A stretch of DNA of 32,914 nucleotides from Candidatus Endomicrobiellum meruensis (GTDB lineage Bacteria; Elusimicrobiota; Endomicrobiia; Endomicrobiales; Endomicrobiaceae), in contig JAITDI010000020.1 of the NCBI GenBank assembly GCA_031282625.1, forward strand, positions 1 to 32,914, read 5' to 3'. Under the pieces are notes generated by a model. That model was not told the origin of the DNA. It saw only the letters and a list, made by a program, of their open reading frames with translations, and did no database searches. The position numbers and the translations under genes are program-made. Below, in pieces: positions 1 through 7,491 of this stretch. Numbering within the stretch: the first letter of the stretch is position 1; every line of letters begins with the position of its first letter.

Positions 1-1
1 G

Positions 2-1030
2 CACGATATATGTTCACCGTTGTCAGCGTTAGAAATGGTGAAGTATATGTCGTTAGATAAACTAGAAGAACAAGAAAAGAAAATGTTTGAATTGTCAATA
101 AGAAGGATAAAAGATATAACGAGTAAATTAATAGAAAGGTATAGGGGAAAGGGAGTAGTGAGTAAAGAAGAGAAAAAAGAAGAAGGATATATAATGCCAA
201 GCAGTGTAAAAGAAATAATAGAAAGCATGAGATATAGGTATCAAGAAAGAGAAATAAGATTTGAATTTAAAGAAGAAGAGAGAGAGAAGTTTGTGTTTAT
301 AAGAGGAGAATGGAGTGAGTTTAGTAGAATGATAACGAATGTGATAAAGAATGGAGTAGAAGCGCTAGAAGGAGGAGGAGAGATAGAAGTAAGGGAGGTA
401 GTAAAAGGGGAAGAAGTAGAGATAAGGGTGAAGGATAATGGGAAGGGAATGAGCAAGGAAATGGTAGAGAAGATAGAAAGAGGGGAGGAAGTAGGGACGA
501 CAAAGAAAGAAGGGCATGGAATAGGTATGGGGCAGATAAAGGGAACGATAAAAGGAATGAAAGGGAAGATAGAGATAGAGTCAAGAGAAGGGGAAGGTAC
601 AGAGTTTATACTAAGATTTCCAAAAGTAGAGAGACCAAGATGGTTTGAAGACAAGATAGAGATAAAGAAGGGAGAAGAGGTAGTAATATTAGATGATGAA
701 TTGTTAGTGCATGAAGTATGGAGAGAGAAGTTGAAGGGATATGAGAAAGAAATAAGAATAAAATACTTTACGGAAGGTATAGAAGCGTTGAAATATCTAA
801 ATACGGTAGAGAAAAAGGAAAAGGTATTTTTAATAACAGACTATGAATTGAGGAAGCAAGAGATAACAGGGATAAATGTAATAGAGAAGAGTGGGATGAA
901 AGAGAGGCATATAATGGTGACGAATGCATATTTAGCAGACATAAAAGACTTTAACGAAAAGAGCGAATATATAAAAATATTCCCTAAAATGTATATTGAT
1001 TATATTAGGGTGATATTAGATAGAGACTAG
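2..1030 (+). CDS. Hybrid sensor histidine kinase with C-terminal receiver (5' end outside window)
   Basis: Autophosphorylating kinase joined to a receiver domain; input domains lie upstream of the window. The frame is open from base 2, and the first codons read HDICSPLSALEMV, an H-box of the HDxxSPL type, so the phospho-acceptor His is at bases 2-4. A TTG at 20 is therefore internal and not the start. The HATPase domain shows an N box (NVIKNGVEAL, from 338), a G1 box (DNGKGM, from 434) and a G2-like GHGIGM. The receiver has two acidic residues (GAT GAT, 692-697), a phospho-acceptor Asp (839-841), a Thr (920-922) and a Lys (986-988), all expected receiver positions. The coding strand is strikingly purine-rich: 52 of 60 bases in 361-420. 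Arg is almost all AGA/AGG and Ile mostly ATA, unlike the neighbours. The signal and the output partner cannot be read from this window. Confidence 0.9.
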   Translation, partial: HDICSPLSALEMVKYMSLDKLEEQEKKMFELSIRRIKDITSKLIERYRGKGVVSKEEKKEEGYIMPSSVKEIIESMRYRYQEREIRFEFKEEEREKFVFIRGEWSEFSRMITNVIKNGVEALEGGGEIEVREVVKGEEVEIRVKDNGKGMSKEMVEKIERGEEVGTTKKEGHGIGMGQIKGTIKGMKGKIEIESREGEGTEFILRFPKVERPRWFEDKIEIKKGEEVVILDDELLVHEVWREKLKGYEKEIRIKYFTEGIEALKYLNTVEKKEKVFLITDYELRKQEITGINVIEKSGMKERHIMVTNAYLADIKDFNEKSEYIKIFPKMYIDYIRVILDRD

Positions 1031-1049
1031 TTTAATTATTGGAGAAAAA

Positions 1050-2231
1050 ATGATAACGAAAGATCTAATTTTAAGGATTTTTTCTGCAGCAAATATTTTA
1101 AGATGGAACGATCATATTCGTCCGTCGGATTTTTTTGAATTAGATAAACAGTCTCATAAGATGATAATTGCTTATATAATTGCCAAGTTTGAAGAAGAAA
1201 ATGGGAAATCCGTTGACTGGATAAAGCTTATTGAAGGAGGCATTTTTGAGTTTTTTCAGAGAATAATGCTTACAGATTTAAAGCCCGAAGTGTTCCGTGA
1301 GATAATGTCAAAAAAGGAAAAAGAATTAAACAAATGGGTGCTTGAAAATTTTAAGACAGATTTAGACGCTTTAGGTGGAAATTTTGCTAAAAGATGTTTG
1401 CAACATTTTTCAGATACTAATTACGCTACTCATGAAAAAAGAATATTGAGTGCAGCTCATTGCATGTCAACTAAATGGGAATTTAGTATAGTTTACCAAT
1501 GGAACTCTATGCTTTATGGAATAGAGAAGACAAAAAATGAAATAGACGAGAGCCTTGCATCTTTTGACGATTTATTCGGCGTAACGCAATTAATGTTTAA
1601 TAAAAAATATTACGGTTTTTTAGATTTGTGCGGACAGCTGAGATTTCAACAAAGATGGGCGCAGGCTTTCAGAGTGCAAAAAACCACTGTTCTTGGACAC
1701 ATGCTTATGGTTGCGATTTTTGCTTATTTATTGTCGCTTGAAATAAATGCTTCAGAAAAGAGACGATATAATAACTTTCACGCGTCACTGTTTCACGATT
1801 TGCCTGAAATTTTGACCAAAGACATAATTAAACCTGTCAAATCTTCTATACATGGCTTGGAAGATATAATAAAACAATATGAAAAGAAACAAGTTGACGA
1901 AAGAATACTTCCTTTAATACCCGTAAGCTGGCACAGAGAAATGCAGTATTTTATAGAAGACGAATTTTCAGACAAAATTATTGAAAACGGCAAAGTTAAA
2001 CAAGTTGACAATGCTGCTGATTTTGACAATGATAAATATAATACAGTTGACGGGACTCTTATAGAAATGTGCGATAAGCTTTGTGCTTACATAGAGGCTT
2101 CTATGACTCTGGAGTATGGTATAAACTCATCTACGTTAATAAAATCAAAAGAAATGCTTTATAAGAAATATGCCGGTGTTAAAAAGAATAACTTAAACTT
2201 TAAGCAGTTGTACAATTATTTTAGAAATTAG
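1050..2231 (+). CDS. HD-domain protein, YfbR-like 5'-deoxynucleotidase family
   Basis: A 393-aa soluble protein, probably a metal-dependent phosphohydrolase acting on deoxynucleotides or similar substrates. The C-terminal half carries the YfbR pattern: RVQKTTVLGHML (His217), HDLPEILTKD (His249, Asp250, Glu253) and a later CDKLCAYIEA Asp. The N-terminal half looks like a second, degenerate copy of the same fold: RWNDHIRP and DKQSHKMIIAYIIAKF, but no HD pair where one would be expected. It starts with ATG 19 bases after the kinase stop, preceded by TTGGAGAA as ribosome binding site, so it may be co-transcribed with the kinase. Family assignment is from motifs; the substrate is unknown. Confidence 0.75.
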   Translation: MITKDLILRIFSAANILRWNDHIRPSDFFELDKQSHKMIIAYIIAKFEEENGKSVDWIKLIEGGIFEFFQRIMLTDLKPEVFREIMSKKEKELNKWVLENFKTDLDALGGNFAKRCLQHFSDTNYATHEKRILSAAHCMSTKWEFSIVYQWNSMLYGIEKTKNEIDESLASFDDLFGVTQLMFNKKYYGFLDLCGQLRFQQRWAQAFRVQKTTVLGHMLMVAIFAYLLSLEINASEKRRYNNFHASLFHDLPEILTKDIIKPVKSSIHGLEDIIKQYEKKQVDERILPLIPVSWHREMQYFIEDEFSDKIIENGKVKQVDNAADFDNDKYNTVDGTLIEMCDKLCAYIEASMTLEYGINSSTLIKSKEMLYKKYAGVKKNNLNFKQLYNYFRN

Positions 2232-2249
2232 ATAAAGTGGTGAGGGAAC

Positions 2250-2436
2250 AGAAATATACCCTAAAAAAGAGAAACAAACTAATTTTGTTTTTAGTGTCTT
2301 GTAAATCTGAAGAACAAACATTGACATAGAAAAAGTACCTGCAATAAAAGCTATTTGAAAACAAAGTGACCATAAACTGAAGAGTATTTTAGCAATATCA
2401 ATATAATGAATTGTAAATATAAAGTAAGCTTCATAA
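2250..2436 (-). pseudogene. Possible PQ-loop (SemiSWEET-like) membrane protein remnant
   Basis: Between the HD gene and ccdA the minus strand holds an open hydrophobic frame with no good start. It contains LQIYKTLKTK at 2283-2312, which resembles the PQ-loop repeat of SemiSWEET/MtN3 transporters, followed by a further hydrophobic stretch (FSFLGYISV). It lacks a complete repeat set and an initiation codon in frame. I read it as the decayed remains of a small membrane protein downstream of ccdA. The family assignment is weak, and the stretch could be chance in AT-rich DNA. Confidence 0.3.
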
Positions 2437-2440
2437 ATTT

Positions 2441-3151
2441 TTAAGATAGAAAAAATGAAGTGATTTTTAAAAACTTGTTTGTTACAAGCAATATACCTGT
2501 AAAAATTAACAATATGCCTGCTATAATTTCTATTGTTCTATAATATTTTTTTATGATTTCAAAAAAACCTAAAAACTTATTTATAAAAAGAGCGGTGAGC
2601 GTAAACGGGATAGCCAAACCTAAAGAGTAAAACACTAGTAGCCAGAGTCCACTCAAAACCGTTTCTTGAGTTGAAGCGACAATTAAAATTGATGCTAAAA
2701 CTGGACCAATACACGGAGTCCATCCTAAAGCAAATGTCATGCCCGTAAAAAATATACTTATGTTTGTTAATGCTGACGATGGACTCCTTCCAATATAAGA
2801 AAAGTGCCTATAGAGAAATTTGATTTTTAATATTGCGCACATATGCAATCCAAACAATATGATAATGCTGCCGCCAATGTATCTTAGTATTATGTTATAT
2901 TTGCTAATCAAACTTCCAAAATAGCTTGCAGACAGTCCAAGTCCAATGAAAATAAAAGAAAAACCTGAAATAAAAAACATAGTTTTTACAAGTACTTTTT
3001 TCAAGGATTTATTTGATGTTTTTAACTCATTAATTGATATCCCCGTAATAAGAGAAATAAAAGGAGGTATTAACGGCAGAACGCATGGGCTTGTAAAACT
3101 TATAAACCCTGCGAACATGCTTATAAAAAGTGTTGCGCCATTGATATTCAT
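2441..3151 (-). CDS. ccdA: CcdA-like thiol-disulfide transmembrane transporter
   Basis: A 236-aa integral membrane protein with about six hydrophobic segments, in the CcdA/DsbD-beta family. It moves reducing equivalents from cytoplasmic thioredoxin across the inner membrane to periplasmic thioredoxin-like proteins. The two redox Cys lie in the expected helices, in SPCVLPL (Cys23) and GWTPCIGP (Cys147), so the exchange chemistry looks intact. Length matches stand-alone CcdA. Its likely partner, a TlpA/ResA-like thioredoxin, is encoded 209 bases upstream on the same strand. The gap between them has a short open stretch (about 40 codons, minus strand, near 3170-3290) that I could not identify. 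No c-type cytochrome or cytochrome assembly gene is visible, so the pair may serve general extracytoplasmic disulfide reduction. Confidence 0.88.
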   Translation of the reverse strand: MNINGATLFISMFAGFISFTSPCVLPLIPPFISLITGISINELKTSNKSLKKVLVKTMFFISGFSFIFIGLGLSASYFGSLISKYNIILRYIGGSIIILFGLHMCAILKIKFLYRHFSYIGRSPSSALTNISIFFTGMTFALGWTPCIGPVLASILIVASTQETVLSGLWLLVFYSLGLAIPFTLTALFINKFLGFFEIIKKYYRTIEIIAGILLIFTGILLVTNKFLKITSFFLS

Positions 3152-3360
3152 TTAATGGTCGTCATCCTGTTAAAATAACATATGAAAATTATTATTAGAA
3201 ATATATAAAATTTTTTCAAATGCTAAAGACAGAACATCTTTCAGAGTTGAATAATATTGCACCTTATTATATGAATTTTTGAGACTTAATGGTAGTCAAT
3301 AACATTTAAACATAGAACAAAAGTATATCTCGTACTTATATTAAGATGTAAAAAATTAAT

Positions 3361-3870
3361 TCAAAAATAAATGTCTTTTATTTTTTTTAATTCCTTCATT
3401 AATGCGTTTATAACTTCCTTCCATTCTTTCTCAAGACCTTCATAATATCCTCTATAATATTTAATTATTTCACCGTTTGTATCTATTATAAAAAACGAAG
3501 GAAAAGCATTTACTTTATATTTTTCGCATACTTTATCGTCGCCAAGCAAGACGCTGTATCTAATATCATTGTCTTTTATAAACTGTTTTATAGTTGATTG
3601 TTCTTCGTTAATATTAATGCCCATTATGATTACATCGTTAGAATCCACAGTTTTATGTAATTCTTTTATTGCTGGGATAGCTTTCCTGCAGGGTGGACAC
3701 CATGTTGTCCAAAAATCTAAAAAAACTATTTTGCCTTTACAAGAGGACAGATTGAAATGGTTCCCGTTTATATCAGAAAGCGAGAAATCTGGAGCTTTTT
3801 CAGCAAATATAACACTTGTCATGAAAACAACTATGCAAACAGATACCAAATATATTTTTTTAAAAGACAT
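3361..3870 (-). CDS. TlpA/ResA-like extracytoplasmic thioredoxin
   Basis: A 169-aa exported thiol-disulfide oxidoreductase. Residues 1-23 form an uncleaved anchor or signal peptide (basic start, hydrophobic core, ending near VIFA). The mature part opens with APDFSLSDINGNHFNLSS, the AhpC-TSA/redoxin pattern, then FWTTWCPPC with the active-site CxxC at Cys58 and Cys61, and later the conserved NAFPSFFIID containing the cis-Pro. It probably receives electrons from the CcdA encoded next on the strand and reduces exported disulfides. ATG start with AGAGG about nine bases upstream, and a plausible promoter at 3894-3922. Confidence 0.88.
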   Translation of the reverse strand: MSFKKIYLVSVCIVVFMTSVIFAEKAPDFSLSDINGNHFNLSSCKGKIVFLDFWTTWCPPCRKAIPAIKELHKTVDSNDVIIMGININEEQSTIKQFIKDNDIRYSVLLGDDKVCEKYKVNAFPSFFIIDTNGEIIKYYRGYYEGLEKEWKEVINALMKELKKIKDIYF

Positions 3871-3893
3871 TAATAGAAACCTCTTGTGTTAAT

Positions 3894-3922
3894 ATATAAC
3901 TAATGTGTATTATTTAATGTAA
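3894..3922 (-). promoter_or_regulatory. Candidate sigma-70 promoter for the thioredoxin gene
   Basis: On the minus strand TTACAT (3917-3922) and TTATAT (3894-3899) are separated by 17 bases, and the ATG of the thioredoxin gene follows 23 bases downstream. Found by eye only; AT-rich DNA gives many chance matches. Confidence 0.4.
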
Positions 3923-3927
3923 CGGAA

Positions 3928-4209
3928 TTATCTCTTGATGTCTTGTTCCGTTTCAATTTCTAACGCATTCCAATCATTATAGAATTTATTGTTGAAGCAA
4001 GAGTAATCACAATCCTCGCCTTTATTCAAAACCACGCCATTTTTATTGATTTTCAACGTGGTTTTTTGATTATCTGTTATTTGATATGTTGGCAAGTTTA
4101 TACTATCAAATTTTTTGACATTTTTTGTATTAAGAATATAAAAAGACATAATCTTATCTGTTTTGTTATCAAAAACGGCAATCCAAACATAAAAGACTTC
4201 TTTGCCCAT
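3928..4209 (-). CDS. Hypothetical protein, probably 5'-truncated
   Basis: A 93-aa frame that I do not recognise. It is polar and ends in a Glu/Asp-rich tail, with Cys in CDYSCF. The same frame stays open for ten more codons upstream of the ATG (giving YSTHPKIRYYMGKE) before a TGA at 4240-4242. The residues before the ATG look as protein-like as those after it, which suggests the intact ancestor was longer and that this is a 3' remnant. There is no convincing ribosome binding site before the ATG. The next minus-strand gene is the thioredoxin. The mix of a strand-like WIAVFDN with FYILNT would suit a nuclease-like or substrate-binding fold, but that is only an impression. Confidence 0.4.
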   Translation of the reverse strand: MGKEVFYVWIAVFDNKTDKIMSFYILNTKNVKKFDSINLPTYQITDNQKTTLKINKNGVVLNKGEDCDYSCFNNKFYNDWNALEIETEQDIKR

Positions 4210-4418
4210 ATAATATCTGATTTTAGGATGTGTAGAATATCATAACATATTGGACATTTAAGTACTTAGAAGAGACATTGAATAAAGGAGCGGTACTTGG
4301 TAGTTTAAAGCTTTGTGAATTTTTGCGTATTATAATAATAGTCCTTACAAACCGTCCATATAATCTTGAATAGGGTTATTATCGTAGTTCTTTCTTAAAC
4401 AATTTAGAGTGTGTAAAT

Positions 4419-4687
4419 ATGCCTCTTAACGTGCTACAATCCTGTAAGCCAGCATTGTATTGGTCAATCGGCAGGCTTTATAATCAGCTGGATAACCCCA
4501 ACGAAATCCTACAAGAATTTGTAAAAGACATTTTAACGTTTCATTTTGGACAGGTTATAAAAGAAATTGTCAAAGGTAGAGAGAGGACGCGCATTTTTTT
4601 GGATATCAGTTCCGTACGAATAAGCCCAATATTCAAATACTATCCACCAAAGACGGTTTGAAGTTTGAAACTGTTGAAAGAGTGTGA
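4419..4687 (+). pseudogene. Frameshifted remnant of an unidentified gene
   Basis: Frame one runs from the ATG at 4419 and is protein-like up to the codons around 4580. After that the better reading is another frame (GREDAHFFGYQFRTNK, continuing to the TGA at 4685-4687). The switch coincides with AGAGAGAG at 4579-4586: removing one AG unit joins the two parts into one frame of about 88 codons. That is the signature of a dinucleotide slippage frameshift. I could not identify the family. Surrounding bases 4210-4418 and 4688-4751 show no coding signal I can support. Confidence 0.45.
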
Positions 4688-4751
4688 AGAAAGTTTTTTT
4701 AATACTTACGCCTTTGATTAGAACAACGTATGGAAAGAGTACAATATGAAT

Positions 4752-5597
4752 TCACATGGGCAATACAGCTACAGATGTACAAGTAATTCTAGGGTTTTCT
4801 AATATGGCATTAACAAGCAAATCAAAATGCTTCTCTTTTTCGGTACCGCCATGCTCAAAATCTATTGATGAAACCACACCTGTAATTATATCGGGATATC
4901 TAACCAATGGATCAAATACAAAAATACCTTTTTCTTTATCCTCAAGACCCACTATAAGTTTTGGAGGTATTCGCCGTCCGTACAATAAATTAGTACATTG
5001 TGTATTTATTAAATCTAGGATTATTCTATCTGAAACATCCATAACTGCATCCCTATCAGGGAACCAATGTATTTCTTCTGTATAATGCTTTACTGCTAAG
5101 AACTCAACTATCCTAGTAAACATAAATATTATGAGTCGCATATTTTCTAGCACCTTATGATTTATATTTTTTTTCTTAAGATAGTTATCAAATTTATTAA
5201 ATTGTTTTTGTTGTTTTGAATTAAGATAAGGACTTTCTTTAAAGTTTTTTATGTCTATCTTAAAATCATCTATATTACCGATTTTTTTCTTTTCCCTAAT
5301 AAGTATCGATATTGTAAAAAATGGATATGCATCGCGTAGAAATTTTATTACATCATCAGATACTTTTGCCATATCTTTTATATCTTTAGGAAGTTTTTTC
5401 TCCAATACAGGAGATAATTCATCATTAGGCATCATCGGACATATCGTAAAAGTTATGCAGTCGTTCTTATTCTTATCGTCAAGACAATAATCACTCATAA
5501 CAATCCAGCCAAGAGGTAAAGGAGCAATCCATTTTTTATATTTTGTCCATTTTTCAGAAAAACTTATAAATTTTGAGAAAAAAGTTTTAGTATTCAT
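4752..5597 (-). CDS. Uncharacterised 281-aa protein
   Basis: An intact frame in an otherwise decayed pocket; I do not recognise the family. No signal peptide or membrane helix is evident, so it is probably cytoplasmic. Visible features are PLPLGWIVMSDYCLDD near the N-terminus, a Lys-rich middle (about 100-150), HWFPDRDAVMDVSDRI near 185-200, and YPDIITGVVSSIDFEHGG near 240-255. The spread-out conserved-looking Asp residues and the YPDIITG stretch faintly recall DUF3800-type RNase H-fold proteins found near defence genes, but that resemblance is visual and weak. It has no clear ribosome binding site before its ATG. Neighbours are remnants and tRNA-Leu, which suggests accessory or transferred DNA. 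Confidence 0.65.
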   Translation of the reverse strand: MNTKTFFSKFISFSEKWTKYKKWIAPLPLGWIVMSDYCLDDKNKNDCITFTICPMMPNDELSPVLEKKLPKDIKDMAKVSDDVIKFLRDAYPFFTISILIREKKKIGNIDDFKIDIKNFKESPYLNSKQQKQFNKFDNYLKKKNINHKVLENMRLIIFMFTRIVEFLAVKHYTEEIHWFPDRDAVMDVSDRIILDLINTQCTNLLYGRRIPPKLIVGLEDKEKGIFVFDPLVRYPDIITGVVSSIDFEHGGTEKEKHFDLLVNAILENPRITCTSVAVLPM

Positions 5598-5973
5598 ACT
5601 TAAATATTACATAAATTTAAGCTGCTTATCATCTGTACTGGTAAAAACAGGAAAAGCTCCTCTTTAGTCAATTTGTTTTCTCGACGAGGATACTAAGAAA
5701 TAGAGAGATAGTTTGTATCTGAATAAAAAAATATAAAGTTGCAAAATTTTGCAAAAAGTTCATAGTATAGAGACTAATTCAAAATAAAATTTATTTCTCC
5801 GCCCTCAGAAATGGTGGCGGTTTTTATGATTAAAATTTTGTTATTAATTTGTTATTACGATATTTGTTTTATATGACCTTATATGTTCTTATTTTCTTTA
5901 GCGAAAGTATATTTTGTCTGCGGGGAAGGAAATATTTTTGATTTTTACTCGTAAATTTAGAATACAACTAAAA
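5598..5973. other. Non-coding stretch between the 281-aa gene and tRNA-Leu
   Basis: I see no gene here. It contains a 16-base perfect palindrome (TTGCAAAATTTTGCAA, 5739-5754) and a GC-rich hairpin followed by T residues (5799-5825, listed separately). The rest is AT-rich without long frames. Confidence 0.5.
5799..5825 (+). terminator. Rho-independent terminator-like hairpin
   Basis: CCGCC (5799-5803) can pair with GGCGG (5816-5820) across a 12-base loop and is followed at once by TTTTT. The orientation fits a plus-strand transcript, yet no intact plus-strand gene lies directly upstream, so it may be the leftover end of a lost gene. Confidence 0.5.
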
Positions 5974-6057
5974 TGCTGAGGATGGGATTTGAACCCATAC
6001 CACCCTTTCGGGGACAGGCTTCTGAGACCTGCGTGTCTGCCGTTCCACCACCTCAGC
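5974..6057 (-). tRNA. tRNA-Leu (anticodon CAG)
   Basis: On the minus strand a class II cloverleaf can be folded. The acceptor pairs GCTGAGG with CCTCAGC. The anticodon stem CAGGT/GCCTG holds the loop CTCAGAA, giving anticodon CAG. A long variable arm has stem CCC..GGG, and the T arm is ATGGG-TTCAAAT-CCCAT. The discriminator is A, as expected for leucine. The 3' CCA is not encoded (ATTTTAG follows), unlike tRNA-Asp at the other end of the window. Confidence 0.95.
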
Positions 6058-6113
6058 CTTACGCACAAAACTACAAGACCAAAATCTCTTTAGCTTCTAA
6101 CCGTCAATAACTT

Positions 6114-6543
6114 TCATCTCAATAACACGCATTTCTTCCATTTACCTGATTTGTATCTAATACAACATGAAGCGTTAAGTATAATACCATAAATAACCAA
6201 AATACTCCAACAGCCGTATAATCCAAAGTATTTTGTTGCTATATACATAGCAATTGAGGTTGTTGTAAAAATTATAATCAAAAGTTTCATAACAAATTTT
6301 GTCTATCCAGCGCCTTTTATCGCCGAAGAAAATATAATACTTATAGACTCAAATAGAAAAAATACAGCTATAAATCTAAATAATATTATTATAGTCGGTC
6401 TTATCTGCTCTATAATCAAACGTTCTGAACCATTAGCAAATGGTTTTACCAAAAGATTTGGAATAAGTAAAAATATTAAGAATGTAAAAATGATAAAAAT
6501 CAAAGACTATTTGAGATGCGGTTAGTACACTTTTTTGAGTCAT
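6114..6543 (-). pseudogene. MATE-family efflux pump, C-terminal pseudogene
   Basis: The minus strand encodes the last part of a MATE (NorM-like) multidrug and toxin extrusion transporter. The frame below 6503 reads hydrophobic helices ending in SSAIKGAG. A TAG then stands where the family has Asp of the GAGDTKF motif, and the same frame continues as TKFVMKLLIIIF, YFGLYGCWSILVIY and RYKSGKWKK, a typical MATE C-terminus, to a TGA at 6114-6116. Upstream of 6503 the coding signal moves to another frame (SVLTASQIVFDFY), so there is also a frameshift. The first several hundred residues of a normal 440-460 aa MATE protein are absent. A non-functional remnant. Confidence 0.8.
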
Positions 6544-6639
6544 AGAAGCTTTGTTCTTTTTTTCTTGCTCTCCATCGTATAGTAATATATTTAAAAATCA
6601 TAACAGTCATTATATAAAATTTTTTATTCGTCATGTTTT

Positions 6640-6668
6640 TTGATTTTTTGTGGTGAAAAATATAAAAT
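6640..6668 (+). promoter_or_regulatory. Candidate promoter for the ABC ATPase-mprF run
   Basis: TTGATT (6640-6645) and TAAAAT (6663-6668) are 17 bases apart; a ribosome binding site AAAGGA and the ATG at 6693 follow. The region is very AT-rich, so chance is possible. Confidence 0.4.
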
Positions 6669-6692
6669 CTTTGCATAAAATAAAGGAATTTT

Positions 6693-7475
6693 ATGACTGA
6701 TTTTATATATTTAAAACATATTTCTGTCTTGCGGGATGATAGAAAAATTTTAGATGACATTACTCTAAATATAAAAATAGGCGAGAATGCAGCGATAATA
6801 GGTCCTAACGGTTCCGGAAAATCCACGTTTATAAAGCTGATTACTCGTTCTATTTATCCTTCTTATACAGGAATAGGCGCCTGCAAGTTGTTTGGGCGAG
6901 ATGTTTGGAACGTTACGGAGTTACGCAGTATGCTTGGCATAGTTACAAACGATCTCCAATACGATTTTCACAACGAAATAACGGGACTTGATGTTGTGTT
7001 GTCTGGCTTTTTTTCAAGCATAGGACTAGGCAAAAATCATATTGTTACAAAAGCAATGGCTGAAAAAGCTGATAAGATAATAGATTTAATGGAAGTGTCA
7101 TATTTAAAAAATAAAAAGCTTGAGACCATGTCGTCTGGAGAAGCAAGAAGATTTTTGATAGCAAGGGCGCTTGTTAATGATCCAAAAATATTGATTTTGG
7201 ACGAACCTTCCAACAGTTTGGATATAGCATCATCATTGAATCTGCATAAAATTATGAGGAAGATAGTTGCGGCAGGTGCTAATATAATCCTTGTAACGCA
7301 TTTAGTATCAGATATTATTCCTGAAATTAACAAATTTGTGTTTTTTAAAAATGGCAAAATTTTTGCCAAGGGCACTCGCAAGAATGTTTTTACAGACGAG
7401 AAACTCTCTTTTCTTTTCGGTATCAATGTGAAAATAAGTGAAAATAACGGTTTTTGCACTATTATGACAATATAG
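6693..7475 (+). CDS. Stand-alone ABC transporter ATP-binding protein
   Basis: A 260-aa ATPase subunit. It has Walker A GPNGSGKST near residue 37, a signature reading MSSGEARR in place of the usual LSGGQ, Walker B ILILDEP followed by SNSLD, and a switch His in LVTHLV. The fold resembles ModF/YlmA-type or iron-complex ATPases. No permease or binding protein gene is adjacent, and it has no membrane segment. It lies 16 bases before mprF on the same strand behind AAAGGA, so the two are probably co-transcribed. Its partner permease, if any, must be encoded elsewhere; it may instead act in regulation or on ribosomes. Confidence 0.88.
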   Translation: MTDFIYLKHISVLRDDRKILDDITLNIKIGENAAIIGPNGSGKSTFIKLITRSIYPSYTGIGACKLFGRDVWNVTELRSMLGIVTNDLQYDFHNEITGLDVVLSGFFSSIGLGKNHIVTKAMAEKADKIIDLMEVSYLKNKKLETMSSGEARRFLIARALVNDPKILILDEPSNSLDIASSLNLHKIMRKIVAAGANIILVTHLVSDIIPEINKFVFFKNGKIFAKGTRKNVFTDEKLSFLFGINVKISENNGFCTIMTI

Positions 7476-7491
7476 AGCTATAACAGGATAA

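Noticed and set aside
20-30. TTG at 20 as the kinase start
   Set aside because: The same frame is open to the window edge and encodes the HDxxSPL H-box, so the gene begins upstream.
241-654. Long minus-strand open frames opposite the hybrid kinase gene
   Set aside because: They arise because the purine-rich sense strand has few antisense stops. Their translations are Ser/Pro/Leu/Ile-rich low complexity without any motif.
3900-6057. Integrated element with attachment sites at tRNA-Leu
   Set aside because: I looked for a second copy of the tRNA 3' end in the adjoining accessory pocket and saw none, and there is no integrase gene.
6308-6313. Recoding of TAG in the MATE remnant as an amino acid
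   Set aside because: TAG ends other genes here (for example the hybrid kinase), and the remnant also carries a frameshift and lacks its N-terminal part.
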